Source: Azoarcus sp. Aa7 (GTDB lineage: Bacteria > Pseudomonadota > Gammaproteobacteria > Burkholderiales > Rhodocyclaceae). From it: a DNA stretch of 64,000 nt. A program made the position numbers and the translations under genes. Under the pieces are notes generated by a model that saw nothing but the letters and a program-made list of their open reading frames with translations, was not told where the DNA came from and ran no database searches. Shown here piece by piece: positions 1 to 12,266 of this stretch (positions within the stretch are counted from its first letter, which is position 1; each line of letters begins with the position of its first letter). The stretch spans positions 52,386-116,385 of the forward strand of contig NZ_QVLR01000078.1 of assembly GCF_014822185.1 (NCBI RefSeq). The letters run 5' to 3'.

Positions 1-1
1 C

Positions 2-3751
<3,750 letters not shown>

Positions 3752-3823
3752 GCGTTTCGGGGCGTTACGCGTGCTTACCCCGGGAGGGCGGGCGCTGGCC
3801 TAAACTGCAAGCGCACACAGCGC

Positions 3824-3904
3824 GTAGGGCGGGATGAAATCCCGCCATTGTCGGCGTGTGATGTGCGTCGGCGCACTTCGCGGCGGGATTCCATCCCGCC
3901 CTAC
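3824..3904. repeat. REP-like inverted repeat element
   Basis: Two 23-nt arms (3824-3846 and 3882-3904), starting GTAGGGCGGGAT and ending ATCCCGCCCTAC, pair with one mismatch around a 35-nt centre. A longer relative with the same GTAGGG...CCCTAC ends occurs at 11117-11212. The pattern fits a dispersed intergenic palindromic element rather than a terminator, as there is no T-tract. It lies between metH and a small exported protein. Confidence 0.75.
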
Positions 3905-3958
3905 GGTGGAGTGCATCGACTGGTCCTGATGCATTTTTTCGATAGGAGAGACCCGACC

Positions 3959-4327
3959 ATGCAAGTACGCATGCGATTCAGCCGGTCTCGCGGACCGGCT
4001 CCCGTGACCCGTTTCCTGATCGGCCTGGCCCTCGCGCTGGGCGTGACGACCTCGTTGTCCGCGGCCGAACAGGGTTCGACCACCGCCGAGGACGTCGGCC
4101 ACGGCGTCGGCTCGACGATGCACGACATCGGCACCGGCGCACGCGATGCCGGCAAGGAAGTGGGGCATGCGGCCGGGAACGCCGGCAAAGCGGTCGGCCA
4201 CACCGCGCGCGACGCGGCCGTCGTGACCTGGGACGCGATGAAGCGCACCGGCATCACGATCGGTCACACCGTGCGCGACGGCAGCAAGGCCTTCGTGCGT
4301 GGCCTGAAGGGCGAGCCCGAGCGCTGA
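3959..4327 (+). CDS. Small exported protein with GH/AGK-type repeats, unknown function
   Basis: A 122-residue protein, start chosen at the ATG preceded by AGGAG about 10 nt upstream. Residues about 18-36 form a signal peptide (hydrophobic LIGLALALGV, then SLSAAE). The mature part is low in complexity, with repeated pieces such as DVGHGVGSTMHDIG, AGKEVGHAAGNAG and AVGHTARDA, which suggest an amphipathic, possibly surface- or DNA-associated, repetitive helix. No family is recognised. It stands alone between the REP-like element and a terminator. Confidence 0.6.
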   Translation: MQVRMRFSRSRGPAPVTRFLIGLALALGVTTSLSAAEQGSTTAEDVGHGVGSTMHDIGTGARDAGKEVGHAAGNAGKAVGHTARDAAVVTWDAMKRTGITIGHTVRDGSKAFVRGLKGEPER

Positions 4328-4368
4328 GCCTGCACATGCTCGCGCCGATTCGTCCCGGCTGAGATACG

Positions 4369-4409
4369 GAACCACGATTTTCGAGCGAGAATCGTGGTTC
4401 TTTCCTTTT
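4369..4409 (+). terminator. Rho-independent terminator
   Basis: An 11-bp perfect stem (GAACCACGATT, 4369-4379, with 4390-4400) around a 10-nt loop is followed by the T-rich tract TTTCCTTTT. It lies 42 nt after the stop of the small exported protein and before the DedA gene. Confidence 0.85.
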
Positions 4410-4440
4410 GGAGCTCCCCGGCGACGCCGGGAGGGGCGTG

Positions 4441-5364
4441 ATGGATCTCAGCCAGATTACCGAAGCGATCCAGCGTGACGCCGTTTGGGTCGTGTTCGTC
4501 AATGTGCTGCTGCAGCAGCTGGGACTGCCGGTGCCGGCGGTGCCGACGCTGCTGGTCGCGGGCAGTCTCGCGGCGGGCTCCGGCCAGGCGGGCGCGATGC
4601 TCGCCGCGGCGGTGGGTGCCTCGGTCGTCGCCGACTGGGTGTGGTACCTCGCCGGGCGCATCTTCGGCTATCGCGTGCTATCCGGCCTGTGCCGGTTGTC
4701 GCTCAATCCCGGTTCCTGCGTGACGCAGACCGAGGCGCGCTTCATGCGCTGGGGCGTGTGGTCGCTGGTCGTCGCGAAGTTCGTGCCGGGTTTTTCGACC
4801 GTCGCGCCGCCCATCGCCGGTTCGCTGCGCATGCCGCTGCCGGGATTCCTGGTGGCGGCCGCAGCAGGGGCCGCGCTGTGGGCGGGGGGCGCCATTCTCG
4901 CCGGCTGGTGGCTGCGCGACGAGTTGCAGAGCGCGCTCGCGGCGATGAGCCGCCACGGTTCGACGATGATCGTCGGGCTGGCGATTGCGCTGGGCGGATG
5001 GATCGCCTGGAAGCTGTGGCAGCGCTACCGCTTCGAGAAGCTCGCCGCGATCCCGCATGTCACGCCGCTGGAACTGATGGAGGCGCTCGCGTCCGACACA
5101 CCGCCGCTGCTGCTCGACCTGCGCAGCGCGTCGATGGTCGCGGAGACCGGGCCGGTGGCGGGGGCGCGCACGGCGGATGTGCAAAGACTGATGGACGTCG
5201 TGGGCGACTGGCCGCGCGATCGGCCCATCGTGACGATGTGCGCGTGCCCCGCCGATGCGACCGCGGTGCGTGCCGCACATGTGCTGGGCGATCTGGGTTA
5301 CGCCGCCGCGCGACCGCTCAGGGGCGGCTACGAGGCCTGGCTGGCGGCGAATCGGCCGGCCTGA
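4441..5364 (+). CDS. DedA-family membrane protein fused to a rhodanese domain
   Basis: A 307-residue inner-membrane protein; ATG preceded by GGGAGGGG. Residues 1-190 are a DedA/SNARE-associated (VTT) module with hydrophobic helices and the re-entrant signatures LGLPVPAVPTLLVAG and KFVPGFSTVAPPIAGSLRMP. Residues about 205-305 form a rhodanese-like domain (LLLDLRS, then IVTMCACPADATA where the active-site Cys loop is expected, then GGYEAW). DedA proteins take part in lipid recycling and membrane homeostasis; rhodaneses carry sulfur. The acidic residue often seen before the first PxP in DedA is Gln here. The fusion is known as a DedA/GlpE-type architecture; the substrate is unknown. Confidence 0.85.
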   Translation: MDLSQITEAIQRDAVWVVFVNVLLQQLGLPVPAVPTLLVAGSLAAGSGQAGAMLAAAVGASVVADWVWYLAGRIFGYRVLSGLCRLSLNPGSCVTQTEARFMRWGVWSLVVAKFVPGFSTVAPPIAGSLRMPLPGFLVAAAAGAALWAGGAILAGWWLRDELQSALAAMSRHGSTMIVGLAIALGGWIAWKLWQRYRFEKLAAIPHVTPLELMEALASDTPPLLLDLRSASMVAETGPVAGARTADVQRLMDVVGDWPRDRPIVTMCACPADATAVRAAHVLGDLGYAAARPLRGGYEAWLAANRPA

Positions 5365-5376
5365 GCCGGTACGACG

Positions 5377-6318
5377 CTACTCGAACAGCGCGCCGACGCT
5401 CTCGCCGCTGTGGATGCGCTCGATCGCCGACGCGAACAGCGGCGCGACGGTGAGCTGGGTGATCTTGTCGAGGCGCTTCCCCGGCGGCATGTGCACGGTG
5501 TTGGTGACGACGATCGACTCGATCGGCGCGTCGCGCAGGCGGTCGATCGCCGGGCCGCACAGCACCGCATGCACGGCACCGACGTGGATCGAACGCACGC
5601 CGGCTGCTTTCAGCGTGCCGATCGTCGACAGCAGCGTGCCGCCGGTCGAGATCTCGTCCTCGAAGATCACGACGTCGCGCCCCTTCACGTTGCCGACGAC
5701 CTCGCCGTGGGTGACGTTGGTGTCGCTGACGCGGCGTTTGTCGATGATCGCCATCGGGATGCCCAGGCGCTCGGAGAAGCGCCCGACGCGTTTCGCGCCG
5801 CCGGCGTCGGTCGCGACCGCGACCATGTGCGCGAGGTCGTGGTGGCGGCGGAAGTGCTCGGCGATGGTCGGGATCGCGGTGAGGTGGTCGACCGGCACCG
5901 AGAAGAAGCCGTGCACCTGGTCGGCGTGCAGGTCCATGGTCAGCACGCGGTTGGCGCCCGCGGTCTGCAGCATGTCGGCGATCAGGCGCCCGGTGATCGA
6001 GATGCGCGGGGCGTCCTTCTTGTCGGAGCGCGCATAGGAGTAGTAGGGGATCACCGCGGTCACGCGCCGCGCCGAGGCGCTGCGGAGCGCGTCGAGCGTG
6101 ATCATCAGTTCCATGATGTGGTCGCTGACCGGCTCGGTGAAGGACTGCACGACGAACACGTCGCGCTCGCGCACGTTGTCGCGGATCTGCACGTGCAGGT
6201 TGTCGTTCGAGAAACGCGAGATCTCCAGCGGGCTCAGCGCCAGTCCGAGCGTGTCGCAGATTTCCGCGGCCAGCGCGCGGTTGGAGTTGCACGCAAAGAT
6301 GCGCAGGGCGTCGTTCAT
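5377..6318 (-). CDS. prs: Ribose-phosphate pyrophosphokinase (diverged paralogue)
   Basis: Makes PRPP from ribose 5-phosphate and ATP; cytosolic. 313 residues; the ATG at 6318 follows GGAGCG. The family is clear from VIPYYSYARSDKK (ATP loop), VLTMDLHADQVHGFF and C-terminal ribose-phosphate residues. The PRPP loop reads VVIFEDEISTGGTL instead of the usual VDDxxDTxGT, and the regulatory flexible loop is shortened after SDKK. It is therefore probably a second, diverged Prs rather than the housekeeping one. The gene converges on the DedA gene, with 12 nt between the stops. Confidence 0.85.
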   Translation of the reverse strand: MNDALRIFACNSNRALAAEICDTLGLALSPLEISRFSNDNLHVQIRDNVRERDVFVVQSFTEPVSDHIMELMITLDALRSASARRVTAVIPYYSYARSDKKDAPRISITGRLIADMLQTAGANRVLTMDLHADQVHGFFSVPVDHLTAIPTIAEHFRRHHDLAHMVAVATDAGGAKRVGRFSERLGIPMAIIDKRRVSDTNVTHGEVVGNVKGRDVVIFEDEISTGGTLLSTIGTLKAAGVRSIHVGAVHAVLCGPAIDRLRDAPIESIVVTNTVHMPPGKRLDKITQLTVAPLFASAIERIHSGESVGALFE

Positions 6319-6496
6319 CGCATTCGCTCCGGTAGCGGTCGTGCCGCGCCGTGGGGCCGGCGCAACATCTCGTTGCGAATTGTAGCTGCCGGGACGGGGC
6401 CGCGGCAGCATGCGATGACGCGGGAAGGCGATTCACGCGCCCGGAAGCGCCCGCGCTTCCGGGGTCAGGAATGCGCCGAGGGGGCGGGCGCAGATC

Positions 6497-6808
6497 TCAG
6501 GTGCGCGGATCCATGTGCTGGAAGTAAGCCACCCATTCGGTACGGCTGATCTTGCCGTCGGAATCGGTGTCGATGTCGCCGAAGTACTTCACCAGCGGCG
6601 CCGAGGCGCGCGCTTCGTCGCCGTCGATGCGGCTGTCGCTGTTGCGGTCGAGCAGGCCGAAGACGTAGTTCGCGTCCGGCTCGGGTTCCGTGGCGCGCTG
6701 CGACTGGGAATCGAGGGCGGCGGGCGTGAAGGCCCCGGCGGCGGCGGCGACCAGCGGGGCCAGCACGCTCAGTGCGAGCGTGGCGCAGATCAGGCGTTTG
6801 GGTAGCAC
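6497..6808 (-). CDS. Exported EF-hand calcium-binding protein
   Basis: About 103 residues from a GTG start at 6808 with GGAG 8 nt upstream. Residues 1-27 are a signal peptide (LICATLALSVLAPLVAAAAG). Two canonical EF-hand loops follow: DRNSDSRIDGDE and DTDSDGKISRTE, each with acidic residues at loop positions 1, 3, 5 and 12. Probably a periplasmic calcium sensor or buffer. Longer upstream starts lack an RBS and would bury the signal peptide. No partner gene is adjacent. Confidence 0.75.
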   Translation of the reverse strand: MLPKRLICATLALSVLAPLVAAAAGAFTPAALDSQSQRATEPEPDANYVFGLLDRNSDSRIDGDEARASAPLVKYFGDIDTDSDGKISRTEWVAYFQHMDPRT

Positions 6809-7183
6809 GTTGTTTCTCCATCCTGGTGGATCCTGCGGGAAACGCAGAACACCGCCGCCACTTTGCAAGCGACGGGCCAGTCATGGAAAAGTGTTTTGTA
6901 TCAACGTGTTGAAGCCATTGGCATGGCCGCGGAGGGGCGTGCGGGCGCAAAAGCGTCGCCACGAGGCGACGGAACGGCCGGCCTGTGCGCCGAAAGCCGC
7001 GTGTAGCGCGGCCTTTGCGCTGTCGCCGGCTGTCGCCGGCTGTCGCCGGCTGGCGACAGCGTTGGGGATTTGCTGCGCTGCGGCGCGGATGGTGCGGGAG
7101 GAAGTTACAAAGCTGCGCGCGGCGGGCTGGGTGCCGGATGCTGCGGCGCGGCGATCCGGGGCCGTGTCGCCGCGTTGCGTCGT
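6809..7183. other. 375-nt intergenic stretch without a gene
   Basis: Lies between the EF-hand gene and the NamZ-type gene. It holds a 10-bp tandem repeat and hairpin at 7021-7060 (described separately). I see no supported ORF, RNA gene or promoter in the rest. Confidence 0.6.
7021..7060. repeat. Three tandem copies of a 10-mer closing into a hairpin
   Basis: TGTCGCCGGC occurs three times in a row (7021-7050). The last copy pairs with the following GGCGACAGC as a 9-bp stem (7039-7047 with 7052-7060). It is downstream of the minus-strand NamZ-type gene, but no T-tract follows on either strand, so a terminator role is not supported. Confidence 0.7.
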
Positions 7184-8404
7184 TCAGCGATACAGCAGGA
7201 AGGGGTCGCGCGCCGCGGTCCATTCGCCCTCGTCGGGGACGGTCAGGGCGTCGAGGTCGGCCGGCGTCGCGGCCGGATCGTCCACCCAGCGGCGCAACAG
7301 CTCGCTGCCGTTGATGAGGTCGATCGCGAGCCGGTCGTGCTCGTACTCGTAGGGGAAGTCGCGCCACAGCGGATAGTCGGGCTGCAGGGCACGCAGCGCC
7401 TTGAAGGCGAGCGCCTGCAGGCGCCACGGACGGAACGCGGCATGATCGTAATGGGTCGGATCCTCGACGTGGATCTGCAGGCCGCTGCACAGCCGGCCGG
7501 CGTGCTTGTGGAAGGTCGGCTCGAACCAGCACTCGCGCAGCACGCAGCCGGCGAGCCAGTGCGGGGCGAGACGCTGCATCTCCGTGCGGATCGCGCGCGC
7601 GTCGATGTCGGGGGCGCCGAAGAGCTCCAGCGGGCGCGTCGTGCCGCGGCCTTCCGACAGCGTCGTGCCTTCCAGCATCACGGTGCCGGCGTAGGCGCGC
7701 GCCATCGACAGGTTGGGGGCGTTGGGGCTGGGATTGACCCAGCTGCGCTCGCCCTGCGGCCATCCGTAGCCTGGCGCCGCGTCCGGCCGCCAGCCGTCCA
7801 TCGTGACGACCTGGCAGTCGAGGTCGAGCTTCAGGGTCGCGACGAACCAGCGCGCGAGCTCGCCCATCGTCAGGCCGTGGCGCATCGGCAGCGGGCCGGC
7901 GCCGACGAAGCTTTCCCAGCCGGGGCGCAGCAGCAGGCCTTCGGCCGGCCGGCCGGCGGGGTTGGGGCGGTCGAGCACCCATACGGCCTTGCCGTGCCGC
8001 GCGGCGGCTTCGAGGACGTAGCGCAGCGTCGTGATGAAGGTGTAGATGCGGCAGCCCAGATCCTGCAGGTCGACCAGCAGCACGTCGAACGTGTCCATCA
8101 TCGCGTCGGTCGGCCGGCGCACCTCGCCGTACAGGCTGAACACCGGGATGCCATGTGCCGGGTCGATGAAGTCGGGCGACTCGACCATGTTGTCCTGCTT
8201 GTCGCCGCGCAGGCCGTGCTGCGGGCCGAAGGCGGCGCTGAGCGTGATGTCCGGCAGCGCTCCGAGCGCGTCGAGCGAATGCGTGAGCTCGCGCGTGACC
8301 GAAGCGGGGTGGGCGAGCAGGGCGACGCGGCGGCCGGCGAGCGGGCGGCGCAGCGCAGGGTCTTCGAGCAGGCGGTCGAGGCCGAACCGGATTGATGCGG
8401 TCAT
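7184..8404 (-). CDS. DUF1343 / NamZ-type exo-beta-N-acetylmuramidase
   Basis: 406 residues. The family (DUF1343, whose studied member NamZ removes N-acetylmuramic acid from the non-reducing end of peptidoglycan fragments) is recognised from LLAHPASVTRELTHSLDAL, AFGPQHGLRGDKQDN, FSLYGEVRRPTDAM, LLVDLQDLGCRIYTF and VLDRPNPAGR, in order over residues 25-165. Many members are exported; here no signal peptide is visible, so it may act in the cytoplasm on recycled fragments. The DOMON-like gene upstream ends 25 nt before this start, on the same strand, suggesting one operon with the receptor. Confidence 0.85.
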   Translation of the reverse strand: MTASIRFGLDRLLEDPALRRPLAGRRVALLAHPASVTRELTHSLDALGALPDITLSAAFGPQHGLRGDKQDNMVESPDFIDPAHGIPVFSLYGEVRRPTDAMMDTFDVLLVDLQDLGCRIYTFITTLRYVLEAAARHGKAVWVLDRPNPAGRPAEGLLLRPGWESFVGAGPLPMRHGLTMGELARWFVATLKLDLDCQVVTMDGWRPDAAPGYGWPQGERSWVNPSPNAPNLSMARAYAGTVMLEGTTLSEGRGTTRPLELFGAPDIDARAIRTEMQRLAPHWLAGCVLRECWFEPTFHKHAGRLCSGLQIHVEDPTHYDHAAFRPWRLQALAFKALRALQPDYPLWRDFPYEYEHDRLAIDLINGSELLRRWVDDPAATPADLDALTVPDEGEWTAARDPFLLYR

Positions 8405-8429
8405 AGTATGCGGGACGTTTGCGCCGCGT

Positions 8430-8978
8430 TCAGGGCCGAGCCAGGGTCAGCGTGAAGGCGTCGCGCAGGTGGAAATCGGGGCGGGCACCGGGGTGGTGCA
8501 GGGCCCAATAGGATAGCGTGCCGTCGAGCGTTTCGACGACCGTCGTGAGCCCGAGCTCGAGCGCCGAGCCCTGCGGAAGGGCCGCTGTGTCGAGCGTGAC
8601 GTCGAGCACGAGACGGTCCGTTTCGAGCCTCGACGCGATGAAGGGTGCGGGCGGGACGATCCCGGGCGCGCTTCGCTTGCGGTAGGCGTCGAAGTCGTAG
8701 ATCGCCCATTCGCCGGAGGGCGAGAAGTTGAACTCGCGGTAGGCCGGGCTGCCGGGGAGCCCGACGAAAGTCTCGCAGCAGGTGTGCGCCCACAGCCCGT
8801 CCGCCATCCGCGCGGCGCGCGGGCCGGGGATCGCCACCCGCTGGACGTTCCCCACGAGTTCGAAACGCAGCCGTAGCCTGCCTCCGTCCTCGCGGCAGAC
8901 GCTCACCGCGATCGCATCGATCGGGCAGGGCGGACTCGCCGGGTAAAGACGAAGCTGCGCGGTCGCTGAAGCAGTCAC
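8430..8978 (-). CDS. DOMON-like domain protein
   Basis: 182 residues from a GTG that overlaps the TGA of the receptor gene as GTGA, the main reason for choosing this start. The sequence resembles the DOMON-like group (beta-sandwich, possible sugar or haem binding): HTCCETFVGLPGSPAYREFN, SGEWAIYDFDAYR, and the closing SYWALHHPGARPDFHLRDAF. No signal peptide is seen. It sits between the TonB receptor and the NamZ-type enzyme, so a link to uptake or recycling of cell-wall or sugar compounds is possible but unproven. Confidence 0.65.
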   Translation of the reverse strand: MTASATAQLRLYPASPPCPIDAIAVSVCREDGGRLRLRFELVGNVQRVAIPGPRAARMADGLWAHTCCETFVGLPGSPAYREFNFSPSGEWAIYDFDAYRKRSAPGIVPPAPFIASRLETDRLVLDVTLDTAALPQGSALELGLTTVVETLDGTLSYWALHHPGARPDFHLRDAFTLTLARP

Positions 8979-11008
8979 GGGCGTTTGCCGCGCTCCAGCG
9001 CGATGCTGAGCGAGAGGTACGCGACCGGGCATACCTCGTTCACCGGGTCGTTCGAGCCGCTTGCGGCCTGCTGGCTGCGGTCGGCGAATTCCTGGTGGCG
9101 GGACCCGATGTTCTGCGCGGTGAGGCCCCACTGCACGGTGTGACCGGCGACGCGGGTCGTGTAGGTGATGTTCGCGTCACCCGTCGTGTAAGGCCGGGCG
9201 ACGAAGCGGTAGCGCGGCACATAGCCGTCGCCGCCGGCAAGCGGCCCCATGCGCATGACGCTGACCATGCTCTTCCAGCCGCCGCCCCAGTCCTGCAGCC
9301 AGCTCACCGCCGCGGAGTAGGGCGCGCTGCGGTCCTCGATGCCGGGGTGCCGGCTGTCGCGGTCGAGGATGGCGTGCGCGACGCGCAGCTCGGTGCCCGG
9401 CCGGGGGCGCGTCGACAGCTCGTATTCGATGCCGCGCAGGCGCACCGCGGAGTCGAGGTTCTCGTAGCGGGTGGAGCCGAGGAAGGACGACAGCAGAGGC
9501 GCCGGCACGGGATCCGGCTGCGGCACGCGCACGACGAAGTCGTGGATGTCCTCCTCGAATACCCGTACGTCCAGCATCGTGTTCCAGGTCTCGAAGCGGC
9601 CTAAGTAGCCGATTTCGCGGGCGCCGACGCGCGTCTGGTCGAGGTCGGGATTGGGCAGGTAGGGGCGGACCAGCACCTGGCCGCTCGACGGGTCGATCGC
9701 GCGGATGTCCGCGTAGCGCGCGAACACGTTGTTCTGGCGCAGGCCGCGGGAATAGCCGGCGCGCAGCGTGTGTCCGGGTGCCGCCTGCCAGTTCGCGAAG
9801 GCGCGCGGGCTGAGGTGAGTATTCGCGCCGGAATACCTCTCCACGGCTCCACCGAGGTTCAGCGTCACGTCGTCCAGCGCGCGCCACTCGACGTTGCCCG
9901 ATCCGCGGTACAGGTATTGGGGGTCGGGGTTGCCGCCGAAGTATAGGAAGGGCGCGTCGACATCCTCGCGCTGGGCCTCGAGCCCCCACACGAGCTGCAG
10001 GTCCGGGGCGGGCGCGCTGCGCCGCTGGATCCCCACGCTGTCGCGTACGCTGTTGCGGTTGCGGTCGAGCGGCACCGCCGGGAACATCGATGCGCTCGCG
10101 AACCATTCGTCGCGCACGCGCTCGTGATTGCGGTAGTAGTTGAGCAGCCACTCCGTGTCCGCGGACTCGTTGTGCTGCCACTGCAGATGGAAGTTGTGGC
10201 TGTGGTTCCTGCTGTGGCGAGTACCGTTGTTGTCGAACACCGAACCCGGATAGCCTTCGCCGCGCGCGCCGGTGTTGCTCGCAATCCGCACGAGCAGCGC
10301 GTCATCGGCGCCCATCTGCAGGTCGCCCCGCAGTGAGAAGGTGTCGGTGCGGCGAGTGTCGTGCAGGCCGTCGAAGCCTTCGTCCCGCTGCGTCGCCGCG
10401 CTCACGCGCAGGGTCAGCGGGTCGCCGCCCCCGGTCCAGGTAAATGTCGCATCGCGGATGCGGTCGTCGCCCGCGCGCAGGTCCATCCGCAGTCCGGGGT
10501 TCTCGACGCTGTGGCGGGTGATGATGTTGATGACGCCGAGGAAGGCGTTGGCGCCGAAGCTGCTCGCATTCGTCCCGCGCACCACCTCGATGCGGTCGAT
10601 CTCGTCGAGCGTGAGGGGCAGTCCGGTCCAGTCGACACTGCCGAAGGCGCTGCCGTTGATCACCGAGCGGCCGTCGACCAGTACCTGCATTTCGGTCGGG
10701 TAATCGCTCGACAGGCCGTGGTAGGTCACCCACTGCGCGTGCCCGCGCTCCTGTCCGATCTGCATCCCGGGCACGAGCCGCAGTACGCGCGCCAGATCGC
10801 GGTAGCCGGTCGCGGCGATCAGCTCGCGGTCGATCACCGTCACCGCGCCGGGCACCTCGTGCCTGGGCTGGGGCAGGCGGGTCGCGCTCAGCACCAGTGG
10901 CAACTCCTCGAAATAGGGCGATTCGGTCGCGGATGCGGGAATCGCGACGCTTGCGATCAGTGCGAGCGTCAGGTGCAGGCGGAGGGGGCGGATCGACAAG
11001 GCAGGCAA
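8975..11008 (-). CDS. TonB-dependent outer-membrane receptor
   Basis: 677 residues; the first in-frame start is TTG at 11008. Signal peptide about residues 8-27 (LHLTLALIASVAIPASA). A plug domain follows (VLSATRLPQPRHEVPGAVTVIDREL, RVLRLVPGMQI, VLVDGRSV, IDRIEVVRGTNASSFGANAF), then a 22-strand-type barrel up to the C-terminus. The ligand cannot be told from sequence; the plug is of the siderophore/cobalamin receptor kind. It heads an apparent minus-strand operon with the DOMON-like and NamZ-type genes, coupled by a 4-nt stop/start overlap. Confidence 0.9.
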   Translation of the reverse strand: MPALSIRPLRLHLTLALIASVAIPASATESPYFEELPLVLSATRLPQPRHEVPGAVTVIDRELIAATGYRDLARVLRLVPGMQIGQERGHAQWVTYHGLSSDYPTEMQVLVDGRSVINGSAFGSVDWTGLPLTLDEIDRIEVVRGTNASSFGANAFLGVINIITRHSVENPGLRMDLRAGDDRIRDATFTWTGGGDPLTLRVSAATQRDEGFDGLHDTRRTDTFSLRGDLQMGADDALLVRIASNTGARGEGYPGSVFDNNGTRHSRNHSHNFHLQWQHNESADTEWLLNYYRNHERVRDEWFASASMFPAVPLDRNRNSVRDSVGIQRRSAPAPDLQLVWGLEAQREDVDAPFLYFGGNPDPQYLYRGSGNVEWRALDDVTLNLGGAVERYSGANTHLSPRAFANWQAAPGHTLRAGYSRGLRQNNVFARYADIRAIDPSSGQVLVRPYLPNPDLDQTRVGAREIGYLGRFETWNTMLDVRVFEEDIHDFVVRVPQPDPVPAPLLSSFLGSTRYENLDSAVRLRGIEYELSTRPRPGTELRVAHAILDRDSRHPGIEDRSAPYSAAVSWLQDWGGGWKSMVSVMRMGPLAGGDGYVPRYRFVARPYTTGDANITYTTRVAGHTVQWGLTAQNIGSRHQEFADRSQQAASGSNDPVNEVCPVAYLSLSIALERGKRP

Positions 11009-11116
11009 CTGAATCTCGGTCCAGGCGCGGCGGGTAACAAACCCGCAAGCATACCCTGTTCCCTACCTCCATGGTGATAGCGCGGGTATTTCCGCAGGAC
11101 AATCGCACGAACCCGC

Positions 11117-11212
11117 GTAGGGCGGGAGAAGCGAAGCGTATCCCGCCATTTCGGCCGTCGGAGTCGCCCCGAACGCCGCGTGGTGGGATACGCTGCGCTC
11201 CTCCCACCCTAC
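11117..11212. repeat. REP-like inverted repeat element, second copy
   Basis: Two 31-nt arms (11117-11147 and 11182-11212) share the GTAGGG...CCCTAC ends with the element at 3824-3904 but have a longer stem including GCGAAGCGTATCCC. Four substitutions separate the arms. Intergenic, between divergent genes. Confidence 0.75.
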
Positions 11213-11363
11213 GAATCCGTGCCTTTACGACCAATTCCGCGAGCGAAATGACGACACGCGCATTCATGCGATTGCCCTTGGAATTTTCGCTGATTATGCT
11301 GGCGGGTTCGGCTCCGCCCGCGCTGATCCCCAGTCCGGCTGCGCGCCAGCCACCGTCAATCAG

Positions 11364-11397
11364 GAATTCCGGAACCTTTGCTGCGGTTCCGCAATTC
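11364..11397 (+). promoter_or_regulatory. Hairpin in the terC leader
   Basis: GAATTCCGGAACC (11364-11376) pairs with 11385-11397 with one mismatch around an 8-nt loop, 56 nt upstream of the terC start. TerC-family genes in other bacteria can carry the manganese yybP-ykoY riboswitch, but I could not recognise its conserved core here, so this is only a hairpin of unknown role. Confidence 0.4.
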
Positions 11398-11452
11398 GCG
11401 TTTCTTGCCGGCAGCATGCTATATAACGGGATTCTCCGTTTGATGACCCGCC

Positions 11453-12214
11453 ATGATCGAATTCCTCACCGACCCGCAACTCATCGTCGCCTTCCTGACC
11501 CTCACCGCGCTGGAACTGGTGCTGGGCATCGACAACATCATCTTCATCTCGATCCTCGTCGACAAGCTGCCACCCGAGCGGCGTGCGTTTGCGCGTCGCC
11601 TGGGCCTGTTCCTCGCGATGTTCATGCGCCTCGCGCTGCTATCCATCCTCGCGTGGCTCGCCGGCCTCAACCAGGCGCTGTTCGAGCTGTTCGGTCATGG
11701 CTTTTCGGCGCGCGACCTGATCCTGCTGGGGGGCGGCCTGTTCCTCGTGTGGAAGAGCACCGGCGAGATCCATCAGCTGATGGAAGGCGAGGAGGGTGAG
11801 GCGTCGTCGGCGGTCAAGGCGACCTTCACCGCCGTGATCATGCAGATCATCGTCATCGACCTGGTGTTCTCGCTCGACTCGATCATCACCGCGATCGGCA
11901 TGGTGAGCAACCTGACCGTGATGATGGCCGCGGTGGTCGCGTCGGTCGGCCTGATGATGGTCGCGTCGGCGCCGATCGGCAACTTCGTGTCGGAGCACCC
12001 GACCGTGAAGATGCTGGCGCTGTCCTTCCTGATGGTGGTCGGCGTCGTGCTGATCGCCGAAGGCTTCGGTCATCACGTGCCGAAGGGCTACATCTACTCC
12101 GCGATGGCCTTCTCGGTGGTCGTCGAGATGCTCAACATCCGCATGCGCAAGCGCGCGGCCCATCCGGTGGTGCTGCACGAGCCCTACGTCGCGGAGAAGC
12201 AGCCGGCACGCTGA
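11453..12214 (+). CDS. TerC-family integral membrane protein
   Basis: 253 residues with about seven membrane helices. Family signature: ELVLGIDNIIFISILVDKL near the N-terminus and the matching IDLVFSLDSIITAIGMV after the middle, giving paired acidic residues inside helices. TerC/Alx-type proteins are linked to metal ion (manganese) export and tellurite resistance; some work with secreted metalloprotein maturation. The C-terminus is a short basic tail. Stands alone; the next gene is convergent. Confidence 0.9.
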   Translation: MIEFLTDPQLIVAFLTLTALELVLGIDNIIFISILVDKLPPERRAFARRLGLFLAMFMRLALLSILAWLAGLNQALFELFGHGFSARDLILLGGGLFLVWKSTGEIHQLMEGEEGEASSAVKATFTAVIMQIIVIDLVFSLDSIITAIGMVSNLTVMMAAVVASVGLMMVASAPIGNFVSEHPTVKMLALSFLMVVGVVLIAEGFGHHVPKGYIYSAMAFSVVVEMLNIRMRKRAAHPVVLHEPYVAEKQPAR

Positions 12215-12266
12215 TGCTGGCTGGCCGCGCCGGGGAAACCCGGCGCGCCGACGGCGGCGCGGAGGC

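Larger units (their letters stand above)
11009..11452. other. 444-nt divergent intergenic region (receptor / terC)
   Basis: Holds a REP-like element (11117-11212) and a hairpin in the probable terC leader (11364-11397), both listed separately. TATATAAC at 11420-11427, 25 nt before terC, is a candidate -10 but has no convincing -35. No ORF here is supported. Confidence 0.55.

Noticed and set aside
6809..7183. tRNA or small RNA in the GC-rich gap
   Set aside because: No cloverleaf or promoter; only the 10-mer repeat is clear.
11213..11452. Possible yybP-ykoY manganese riboswitch before terC
   Set aside because: The conserved core could not be recognised; only a simple hairpin is supported.
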